A stretch of 5,842 bases of DNA from an uncultured beta proteobacterium (lineage in GTDB: Bacteria > Pseudomonadota > Gammaproteobacteria > Burkholderiales > Rhodocyclaceae), in NCBI GenBank assembly GCA_903932755.1, contig CAIZHL010000407.1, positions 1-5,842 on the forward strand. The letters are read 5' to 3'. The position numbers and the translations under genes were made by a program. This document shows, one piece after another, positions 1-5,192 of the stretch. Numbering within the stretch: the first letter of the stretch is position 1; each line of letters opens with the position of its first letter. Below the pieces are notes generated by a model. The model was not told the origin of the DNA, did no database searches, and saw only the letters and a list, made by a program, of their open reading frames with translations.

Positions 1-1083
1 ATCGACGTGATCGACGAGGCCGGTGCCGCGCAGCGCATCCTGCCGAAATCCAAGCAGAAAAAAACCATCGGCAAGCTCGAGATCGAGGACATCGTCGCAA
101 AGATTGCGCGAATTCCGCCGCAGCATGTCTCAGCAGATGACCGTTCGGCACTGAAGAACCTCGATCGCGACCTGAAGAACATGGTGTTCGGCCAGGAAGC
201 CGCGATCGACGCATTGGCCAGAGCAATCAAGATGTCACGCTCCGGGTTGGGCGATCCGCAGAAGCCGATCGGCAGCTTCCTGTTCTCCGGCCCGACCGGC
301 GTTGGCAAGACCGAAGTTGCTCGCCAACTTGCTTACGGCATGGGCATCGAACTGATCCGCTTCGACATGTCGGAATACATGGAACGCCACGCCGTAAGCA
401 GGCTGATCGGCGCACCGCCGGGCTATGTCGGCTTCGACCAGGGTGGCTTGCTGACCGAGGCAGTTACCAAGAAGCCTCATGCTGTACTGCTCCTGGATGA
501 AATCGAAAAGGCACACCCCGAAGTTTTCAACATTCTTCTTCAGGTCATGGACCACGGCACGCTGACGGATAACAACGGCCGCAAGGCGGATTTCCGCAAT
601 GTTGTGATCGTCATGACCACCAATGCCGGCGCCGAAGCCCTGCAGAAGACCAGCATCGGCTTCACCACGAGCAAGGGCCCGGGAGATGAAATGGCGGACA
701 TCAAACGCATGTTCACCCCCGAATTCCGCAATCGGCTCGACGCCATCATTTCCTTCCGCGCGCTCGATGCCGAGATCATCCTGCGGGTGGTCGACAAGTT
801 CCTGATGCAACTCGAAGGTCAACTACACGAGAAGAAGGTCGAAGCCATCTTCACCGATGCCTTGCGTGCATGGCTGGCGGAAAAAGGATTCGACCCCCTG
901 ATGGGCGCACGCCCCATGGCGCGATTGATTCAGGACACCATCCGCTCGGCCTTGGCTGACGAATTGCTGTTTGGCCGGCTGATCCACGGCGGCCGGGTGA
1001 CCATCGATCTTGACGAGCATGAGAAGATAACGCTGACCTTCGAAGAGGTTCCCAGTACGCCGGCGATACCCTCGCCGATTTAG
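1..1083 (+). CDS. clpA: ATP-dependent Clp protease ATP-binding subunit ClpA (C-terminal part, 5' end outside window)
   Basis: ClpA is the AAA+ unfoldase that partners with the ClpP peptidase and, with the adaptor ClpS, degrades N-end-rule and other cytoplasmic substrates. The frame is open from base 1, so the start lies upstream; 360 residues are visible, which is the end of the first domain plus the whole second (D2) ATPase module. Visible motifs are Walker A GPTGVGKT (nt 289-312), pore loop GYVG (421-432), Walker B LLLDE (about 487-501), sensor-1 Asn in MTTNAG (codon 622-624), the FRNRLD arginine-finger region (about 724-741) and sensor-2 GAR (904-912). The tripeptide IGF at 655-663 corresponds to the ClpP-docking loop, which separates ClpA/ClpX from the ClpP-independent ClpB. 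About 257 residues follow the Walker A lysine, as in E. coli ClpA. The gene ends in TAG, followed by a hairpin terminator. Confidence 0.96.
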   Translation: MDVIDEAGAAQRILPKSKQKKTIGKLEIEDIVAKIARIPPQHVSADDRSALKNLDRDLKNMVFGQEAAIDALARAIKMSRSGLGDPQKPIGSFLFSGPTGVGKTEVARQLAYGMGIELIRFDMSEYMERHAVSRLIGAPPGYVGFDQGGLLTEAVTKKPHAVLLLDEIEKAHPEVFNILLQVMDHGTLTDNNGRKADFRNVVIVMTTNAGAEALQKTSIGFTTSKGPGDEMADIKRMFTPEFRNRLDAIISFRALDAEIILRVVDKFLMQLEGQLHEKKVEAIFTDALRAWLAEKGFDPLMGARPMARLIQDTIRSALADELLFGRLIHGGRVTIDLDEHEKITLTFEEVPSTPAIPSPI

Positions 1084-1097
1084 ACCACATCGCTGAC

Positions 1098-1133
1098 AGG
1101 ACGCGCCGGCTCCTGCTGTGCGCGTCCTTTTTT
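1098..1133 (+). terminator. Rho-independent terminator of clpA
   Basis: A 9-bp perfect GC-rich stem (AGGACGCGC at 1098-1106 pairs with GCGCGTCCT at 1120-1128) closes a 13-nt loop and runs into six T residues (1128-1133). It lies 14 bp after the clpA stop codon, so it should end the clpA transcript and separate it from the RraA-family gene, which starts only 25 bp further on. Confidence 0.85.
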
Positions 1134-1158
1134 CATACACCTTCCGATTGCACGCATC

Positions 1159-1638
1159 ATGGACCTGCTGACTACCGACCTCTGCGACGCCAATGAATCC
1201 GCGGTACGGGTCGTTGAACCCATGTTCAACAGCTTCGGCGGACGCCCGGCGTTCTTCGGCCGAATAGCGACGCTCAAGCTGTTTGAGGACAACTCGCTGG
1301 TGCGCAAGGCGCTCGAGTCGGCCGGCGATGGACAGGTCCTCGTGATTGATGGTGGCGGCAGCCTGCGCCGGGCCCTGGTCGGGGACCAACTTGCGGCGCT
1401 GGGCGTAAAGAACGGGTGGGCCGGTATCGTCGTTTATGGCTGCATCCGGGACTCGCGCGCCATCGGCGAAATGGATATCGGGGTGTTTGCGCTCGATACG
1501 CACCCCATGAAAACCTTGAAGAAGAACACTGGCGATGCCGAGATTCCGGTGACATTCGGTGGCGTTACATTCACGCCCGGCGAATGGCTTTACGCAGACG
1601 AAGACGGCGTGATCGTCAGTACAGAGGCATTGCACTGA
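1159..1638 (+). CDS. RraA-family protein, probable 4-hydroxy-4-methyl-2-oxoglutarate aldolase / RNase E regulator homologue
   Basis: This 159-residue protein matches the length and layout of E. coli RraA (161 aa): an N-terminal LCD near residue 9, VVEPMF near 18-23, FGGRPAF at 26-32, VIDGGGSLRRALVGDQLA at 62-79, VVYGCIRDS at 91-99, VTFGGVTFTPGEWLYAD near 131-147 and an acidic end. E. coli RraA binds RNase E and restrains its activity. Related proteins are class II, metal-dependent aldolases that cleave 4-hydroxy-4-methyl-2-oxoglutarate and 4-carboxy-4-hydroxy-2-oxoadipate and decarboxylate oxaloacetate. These carry a D-x20-R-D motif. Here Asp76, Arg97 and Asp98 fit it exactly, whereas E. coli RraA has R-Q at the last two positions, so an enzyme role is more likely than pure RNase E control (inference). 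ATG 1159 is chosen because it aligns with the E. coli start. No clear Shine-Dalgarno precedes it, and its promoter is not evident in the 25 bp after the clpA terminator. Automatic annotation may call it rraA. Confidence 0.88.
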   Translation: MDLLTTDLCDANESAVRVVEPMFNSFGGRPAFFGRIATLKLFEDNSLVRKALESAGDGQVLVIDGGGSLRRALVGDQLAALGVKNGWAGIVVYGCIRDSRAIGEMDIGVFALDTHPMKTLKKNTGDAEIPVTFGGVTFTPGEWLYADEDGVIVSTEALH

Positions 1639-1642
1639 GGCC

Positions 1643-1660
1643 GTGTCTTATATAAGACAC
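1643..1660. promoter_or_regulatory. Distal 18-bp perfect palindrome, putative operator (site 1)
   Basis: The sequence gtgtcttatataagacac is an uninterrupted 18-bp perfect palindrome starting 5 bp after the RraA-family stop codon. Its inner 14 bp (gtcttatataagac) recur exactly in a second palindrome at 1758-1775. It has no loop and no T-run, so it does not look like a terminator; a homodimeric repressor or activator site is the natural reading. The cognate regulator cannot be named from the sequence. The site lies roughly 159 bp upstream of the predicted aceA transcription start. Confidence 0.7.
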
Positions 1661-1684
1661 AACTCATGGGATTAAATGCCCGCT

Positions 1685-1708
1685 TATTGCGAAATGCTTT
1701 TCGCAATA
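1685..1708. repeat. 10-bp inverted repeat with 4-nt spacer between the two palindromes
   Basis: TATTGCGAAA (1685-1694) and TTTCGCAATA (1699-1708) are perfect reverse complements separated by TGCT. No T-run follows, so it is a poor intrinsic terminator for the upstream gene. It lies in the aceA control region and could be a second kind of protein-binding site. The TTGCGAA half-sites loosely resemble the TTTGCAAA-type sites of RamB/PccR-family regulators of acetate and propionate genes, but the match is imperfect and the spacing differs when aligned that way. Confidence 0.5.
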
Positions 1709-1757
1709 CGAGATAAAACATGCAGTAGTTTGTTATATATCGATTAAGAAATTTCTC

Positions 1758-1775
1758 TAGTCTTATATAAGACTA
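1758..1775. promoter_or_regulatory. Proximal 18-bp perfect palindrome, putative operator (site 2)
   Basis: The sequence tagtcttatataagacta is an 18-bp perfect palindrome sharing 14 central bp with the site at 1643-1660. It abuts the predicted aceA -35 hexamer (1776-1781) directly, with its centre near -44 from the inferred transcription start. That position suits either an activator contacting RNA polymerase or a repressor blocking it. The centre-to-centre distance to site 1 is 115 bp, close to eleven turns of B-DNA, which would place bound proteins on the same helix face. Confidence 0.75.
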
Positions 1776-1804
1776 TTGCTGCAACGCAAAATCCTCTCTA
1801 TACT
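1776..1804 (+). promoter_or_regulatory. Predicted sigma-70-type promoter of aceA
   Basis: A -10 hexamer TATACT (1799-1804) lies 17 bp downstream of TTGCTG (1776-1781). The -10 is good, whereas the -35 keeps only the TTG, as expected for a promoter that needs an activator. Transcription would start near 1811, giving a leader of about 53 nt. The call rests on hexamer resemblance and on the position of the adjacent palindrome. Confidence 0.5.
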
Positions 1805-1812
1805 GTCGTGAC

Positions 1813-1829
1813 TGCTCCCGTTTGGAGCA
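1813..1829 (+). other. Small 5'-leader hairpin of aceA mRNA
   Basis: TGCTCC (1813-1818) pairs perfectly with GGAGCA (1824-1829) around a 5-nt loop. It would sit almost at the 5' end of the mRNA if transcription starts near 1811. It may protect the 5' end from decay, but the stem is only 6 bp and may be chance. Confidence 0.3.
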
Positions 1830-1850
1830 CCCCCTTTCGACAACCCCTGC

Positions 1851-1857
1851 AAGAGGA
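1851..1857 (+). promoter_or_regulatory. Ribosome-binding site of aceA
   Basis: AAGAGGA ends 6 nt before ATG 1864. It decides the start in favour of this ATG over the in-frame TTG at 1822. Confidence 0.8.
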
Positions 1858-1863
1858 TTCCTC

Positions 1864-3174
1864 ATGACTGATCGCAAAGCACAAGCGGCCGCCCTGGCCA
1901 AGGACTGGGCCGAGAACCCCCGCTGGAAAGGCATCAAGCGCGGCTATAGCGCCGATGACGTGGTTCGCCTGCGCGGCACCTTTCCCATCGACTACACGCT
2001 GGCAAAGCGCGGCGCGGAAAAGCTCTGGGCCGCCGTTAATGGCGGCGCGAAGAAAGGTTACGTCAATGCCTTCGGCGCCATCACCGCCGGACAGGCAATG
2101 CAACAAGCCAAGGCCGGCCTTGAGGCGGTCTATCTGTCGGGCTGGCAGGTTGCAGCCGATGGCAACACCTCGGAAACCATGTACCCGGACCAGTCGCTGT
2201 ACGCCTACGACTCGGTGCCGACCATGGTCCGCCGCATCAATAACACGTTCAAGCGTGCCGACGAGATCCAGTGGTCGCGCGGCATCAATCCGGGCGACAA
2301 GGAATTCATCGACTACTTCCTGCCCATCGTGGCTGACGCGGAAGCCGGTTTCGGCGGCGTGTTGAACGCATTCGAACTGATGAAGAACATGATTGCCTCC
2401 GGCGCCGCCGGTGTGCACTTCGAAGACCAGCTTGCAGCCGTAAAGAAATGCGGCCACATGGGCGGCAAGGTTCTGGTGCCGACCAACGAAGCTGTCGAAA
2501 AGCTGATTTCCGCGCGCTTCGCCGCCGACACCATGGGCGTGCCGACCATCATCCTGGCGCGCACCGACGCCGAGGCTGCAAATCTGATCACCTCGGATCA
2601 CGACGCCAATGACAAACCCTTCATCACCGGCGAGCGCACCCCCGAAGGTTTCTATCGCGTCAGGAACGGCCTCGAGCAGTCGATCAGCCGCGGCGTCGCC
2701 TACGCGCCCTACGCCGACCTGGTCTGGTGCGAAACCGGCAAGCCGGACCTCGGCTTCGCCCGCGAATTCGCCCAGGCGGTGCAGGCGGCCAGCCCCGGCA
2801 AACTGCTGTCTTACAACTGCTCGCCGTCCTTCAACTGGAAAAAGAATCTGGATGACAAGACCATAGCCAAGTTCCAGGACGAACTTTCCGCGATGGGCTA
2901 CAAGTACCAGTTCATCACCCTGGCCGGCATCCACATCAACTGGTTCCAGACCTTCCAGTTCGCCCACGCCTACGCTCGCGGTGAAGGCATGAAGCACTAC
3001 GTCGATATGGTGCAGGAACCCGAGTTCGCCGCACGCGACAAGGGCTACACCTTCGTCTCGCACCAGCAGGAAGTCGGTGTCGGTTACTTTGATGACGTCA
3101 CCACCGTGATCCAGGGCGGCGCTTCGTCGGTCACCGCGCTGCACGGCTCGACCGAGGAAGAGCAGTTCCACTAA
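1864..3174 (+). CDS. aceA: Isocitrate lyase
   Basis: Isocitrate lyase (EC 4.1.3.1) is the first enzyme of the glyoxylate bypass, splitting isocitrate into succinate and glyoxylate in the cytoplasm as a Mg-dependent homotetramer. The 436-residue product matches the short bacterial form (E. coli 434 aa). Diagnostic motifs are SGWQVAAD (residues 92-99), the catalytic signature [11 protein letters not shown] with Cys196, ARTDAEA from about residue 232, and [10 protein letters not shown] (316-325), which supplies substrate contacts. I chose ATG 1864 because AAGAGGA at 1851-1857 is a good ribosome-binding site 6 nt upstream and the protein start resembles its homologues; an in-frame TTG at 1822 lacks this support. 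The gene appears monocistronic: it has its own promoter with paired palindromic operators upstream and a strong terminator just after the TAA. aceB, its pathway partner, lies 2 kb downstream. No key residue is missing. Confidence 0.98.
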   Translation: MTDRKAQAAALAKDWAENPRWKGIKRGYSADDVVRLRGTFPIDYTLAKRGAEKLWAAVNGGAKKGYVNAFGAITAGQAMQQAKAGLEAVYLSGWQVAADGNTSETMYPDQSLYAYDSVPTMVRRINNTFKRADEIQWSRGINPGDKEFIDYFLPIVADAEAGFGGVLNAFELMKNMIASGAAGVHFEDQLAAVKKCGHMGGKVLVPTNEAVEKLISARFAADTMGVPTIILARTDAEAANLITSDHDANDKPFITGERTPEGFYRVRNGLEQSISRGVAYAPYADLVWCETGKPDLGFAREFAQAVQAASPGKLLSYNCSPSFNWKKNLDDKTIAKFQDELSAMGYKYQFITLAGIHINWFQTFQFAHAYARGEGMKHYVDMVQEPEFAARDKGYTFVSHQQEVGVGYFDDVTTVIQGGASSVTALHGSTEEEQFH

Positions 3175-3196
3175 GCCTTACGCTGGACGACGTCAC

Positions 3197-3234
3197 AAAA
3201 GGCCGCACCGGGTTTCCGGTGCGGCCTTTTCTTT
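3197..3234 (+). terminator. Strong Rho-independent terminator of aceA
   Basis: AAAAGGCCGCACCGG (3197-3211) and CCGGTGCGGCCTTTT (3216-3230) form a perfect 15-bp stem with a GTTT loop. The tail is TTTTCTTT (3227-3234). The A-run on the 5' side makes it potentially bidirectional. It lies 22 bp after the aceA stop and should isolate aceA from the hydrolase gene. Confidence 0.93.
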
Positions 3235-3315
3235 ATGTCCGGCGCGAAGGGGCGGACGGTATCCAGAGGTTTGCGTTACAGTCGAACAAAAGGCAGGATG
3301 AAAAGAGACATTGCC

Positions 3316-4209
3316 ATGAGCGACCCGCGCAAGGAGAAAGGGAGATCGATGCTCTGGTCGGTGATCCAGATTGGCCTGCTGGTCTACCTCGGGCTGCTTG
3401 CCCTGATCTATTTCAAGCAGGACGCCCTGGTGTTCCAGTCTGCGATGGACCGCGGGTTTCTCGCCACCCCGGCCAGCATCGGACTGGGCTTTGAACCCTT
3501 GACGCTGACCACACCCGACGGCGAGACGCTCGACGGCTGGCATGTGCCTGCGCCACGGGGAACCCCGACACGCGGCCTCGTCATGATCTTCCACGGCAAT
3601 GCAGGCAACATCAGCCATCGCCTTGACTACCTGCGCATGTTTCATGACCTCGGCTTCGCCAGCCTGATCATCGACTATCGCGGCTATGGCCGCAGCAGCG
3701 GCAGGGCCTCGGAGGAAGGCAGCTACACAGACGCCGCCACCGCCTGGCGCCATGCCACGCAGGCACTGGGCTACCCGGCCGGGCGCATCGTCCTGTTCGG
3801 CGAATCCCTTGGCGGCGCGGTGGCGACGCAACTCGCTGCGGTCCGGCAACCCGCAGCGCTGGTGCTTGCATCGACCTTCACCTCGGTGCCCGACCTCGGC
3901 GCCGAAATCTATTCCTGGCTACCGATCCGCCTGCTGGCCCGGATCCGCTACGACAGCCGTGAGCGACTGCCACAGGTAACGTCACCGGTATTGGTGATTC
4001 ACAGCCGTCAGGACGACATCATTCCCTTTGCCCACGGCGAACGCCTTTTTGCGGCCGCCAGGGCCCCCAAGCGATTCATGGAAATCGCGGGGGGCCACAA
4101 CGATGGATTCGTCTTTGGCCGCGAGGCCTGGATCCGCCAGCTTGACGAGCTCCTGCATCTGGCCCTCGAACACAAGTCCGCTCAGACGCCGGCCGCTGCC
4201 GTCCAGTAG
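3316..4209 (+). CDS. Membrane-anchored alpha/beta hydrolase (BEM46/YfhR-like serine hydrolase)
   Basis: A predicted serine hydrolase of the alpha/beta fold, of unknown substrate. With the start at 3316 it has 297 residues: a basic N-terminus (RKEKGR), one hydrophobic segment at about residues 12-32 (LWSVIQIGLLVYLGLLALIY) that should act as an uncleaved membrane anchor, then the hydrolase domain. The oxyanion-hole motif HGNAGN is at 93-98, the nucleophile elbow GESLGG places Ser164, Asp233 lies in SRQDDIIP and His261 in GGHNDGF, so the triad is complete. The family is Hydrolase_4-like and includes esterases and peptidase-like proteins. The start is uncertain: ATG 3349 (286 aa) has a purine-rich GGGAG close upstream but would drop the positive charges before the anchor; ATG 3298 and ATG 3235 are also in frame, the last abutting the terminator. 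The gene is insulated from aceA and converges with the LysR gene, overlapping it by 28 bp. Any role in C2 metabolism is unproven. Confidence 0.88.
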   Translation: MSDPRKEKGRSMLWSVIQIGLLVYLGLLALIYFKQDALVFQSAMDRGFLATPASIGLGFEPLTLTTPDGETLDGWHVPAPRGTPTRGLVMIFHGNAGNISHRLDYLRMFHDLGFASLIIDYRGYGRSSGRASEEGSYTDAATAWRHATQALGYPAGRIVLFGESLGGAVATQLAAVRQPAALVLASTFTSVPDLGAEIYSWLPIRLLARIRYDSRERLPQVTSPVLVIHSRQDDIIPFAHGERLFAAARAPKRFMEIAGGHNDGFVFGREAWIRQLDELLHLALEHKSAQTPAAAVQ

Positions 4210-5087
4210 GCGGAAGCGCGCCAACGCGCCTTCAGCAGATCAATGAACAGACGCACCCGCAGCGGCAGATGCCGGCGCTGCGGCACCACGGCGTGGATGC
4301 CCACCGAGGGGGCGGCGAATTCGTCGAGTACCGTCACCAGTCGGCCGGCCTTGATGTCGGAACCCACTTCCCACAGCGAACGCCAGGCCAGCCCTTTGCC
4401 GGCCAATGCCCAGTCGTGCAGGACCGCGCCGTCGTTGCATTCGAAGCTGCCGCCCACCTTTACCACCCTGACGGCGTCGTCGACGCGCAGGGTCCAGCCG
4501 CGTTGTTGGCGCAGCGAGAGGCAATTGTGCTCGGCGAGAAAAGTCGGCGCTGGCGGTACGCCGAATCTGGCGATGTAATCCGGGCTGGCGACCACCACGC
4601 GGCGCATTTCACCCAGGCGGATGCTGATCAGACTGGAATCGGCCAGATCGCCGATGCGGATAGCGCAGTCGACATTTTCCTCGACCAGATCGACCAGCCG
4701 ATCCGAGAGCTCCAACCTGACGGTCACCTCGGGGTTCTCGACCGTGAAATCCATGAGCAAGGGCGCCACATGCCGACGACCGAAGCCGGCCGGCGCCGAA
4801 ACCTTGAGGTGGCCCCCGGGGCGAATGCCGCCAAGGCTTACCGCTCCCTCCGCATCCGCCAGTTCGCGCAAGATGCGCTGGCATTCCTCAAGGAAGGCCG
4901 CGCCCTCGAAAGTCAGGGAAATGCGGCGTGTCGTGCGCAACAGGAGCTTGGCGCCCAAACGCTCCTCCAGCGCATCAAGGCGGCGCCCGATGATGGCCGG
5001 CGTGACCCCCTCGCTGCGGGCCGCTGCAGACAGACTGCCGCGACTTGCGACATTGACGAACGCAGAAATCTGCTTGAACTGATCCAT
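4182..5087 (-). CDS. LysR-family transcriptional regulator
   Basis: A 301-residue LysR-type regulator of typical length. Residues 1-60 form the winged helix-turn-helix (FVNVASRGSLSAAARSEG, then RRLDALEERLGAKLLLRTTR and SLTFEG), followed by a linker helix and a periplasmic-binding-protein-like effector domain from about residue 90 to 295 (HLKVSAPAGFGRRHVAPLL; ENVDCAIRIGDLADSSLI). The ATG at 5087 on the minus strand begins with the usual MDQFKQISAFV. No Shine-Dalgarno is evident upstream of it. It is transcribed divergently from aceB across a 105-bp gap, the classic arrangement for a LysR protein controlling itself and its neighbour, so regulation of malate synthase is the best hypothesis. The effector is unknown; glyoxylate-pathway intermediates are plausible but unsupported by the sequence. 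Its 3' end overlaps the hydrolase gene tail to tail. Confidence 0.94.
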   Translation of the reverse strand: MDQFKQISAFVNVASRGSLSAAARSEGVTPAIIGRRLDALEERLGAKLLLRTTRRISLTFEGAAFLEECQRILRELADAEGAVSLGGIRPGGHLKVSAPAGFGRRHVAPLLMDFTVENPEVTVRLELSDRLVDLVEENVDCAIRIGDLADSSLISIRLGEMRRVVVASPDYIARFGVPPAPTFLAEHNCLSLRQQRGWTLRVDDAVRVVKVGGSFECNDGAVLHDWALAGKGLAWRSLWEVGSDIKAGRLVTVLDEFAAPSVGIHAVVPQRRHLPLRVRLFIDLLKARWRASAYWTAAAGV

Positions 5088-5192
5088 TCGATACTATTAG
5101 ACAACAATAATTTGCCTGAATAGTAGCTTCTATATCGTATTTGGCAAGAATAGAATTTGGCCATTCCAGCAACCCCATACAAGGAGTTCCAC
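5088..5192. promoter_or_regulatory. Divergent LysR-gene/aceB control region with repeats
   Basis: This AT-rich 105-bp gap must hold both promoters and any LysR binding site. It contains the inverted pair TACTATT (5092-5098) / AATAGTA (5119-5125), the inverted pair TTGCC (5112-5116) / GGCAA (5143-5147), a near-palindrome ATAGTAGCTTCTAT (5120-5133, six of seven pairs), and direct repeats of GAATAG (5118, 5148) and ATTTGGC (5139, 5155). These are plausible LysR contact sites, but none fits the T-N11-A consensus cleanly enough to name it. A possible aceB -10, TAGAAT, is at 5151-5156 with no good -35, consistent with activator dependence. Confidence 0.5.
5181..5186 (+). promoter_or_regulatory. Ribosome-binding site of aceB
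   Basis: AAGGAG, a near-perfect Shine-Dalgarno, ends 6 nt before ATG 5193 and fixes the start of the partial malate synthase gene. Confidence 0.85.

Noticed and set aside
1010..1038. TTGACG as a -35 of a promoter for the RraA-family gene inside clpA
   Set aside because: No acceptable -10 hexamer lies 16-18 bp downstream.
823..1635. 270-codon minus-strand frame spanning clpA end and the RraA-family gene
   Set aside because: It runs antisense across two real genes and a terminator, with no recognisable domain.
1643..1660. First palindrome as terminator of the RraA-family gene
   Set aside because: It has no loop, an AT-rich centre and no following T-run; an exact core copy occurs at the aceA promoter, so an operator is the better reading.
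1676..1747. 23-codon open frame (ATG to TAA) in the aceA upstream region, a possible leader peptide
   Set aside because: It has no Shine-Dalgarno, lies upstream of the predicted aceA promoter and simply reads through the inverted repeat.
1798..3171. 457-codon minus-strand open frame across aceA
   Set aside because: It is the antisense shadow of a clear isocitrate lyase gene. GC-rich third positions create long antisense frames, and its translation shows no family resemblance.
5091..5096. Minus-strand TAGTAT as the -10 of a leaderless LysR transcript
   Set aside because: The distance to the ATG would fit, but no convincing -35 exists at 16-18 bp spacing, so the call would rest on one hexamer.
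4269..5123. 284-codon plus-strand open frame opposite the LysR gene
   Set aside because: The minus-strand frame encodes a full-length, textbook LysR protein; the plus-strand translation is unrecognisable.
5127..5140. Degenerate copy of the aceA palindrome at the aceB promoter (TCTATAT segment)
   Set aside because: Only about 7 of 12 core positions agree and symmetry is lost; this is at chance level for an AT-rich promoter.
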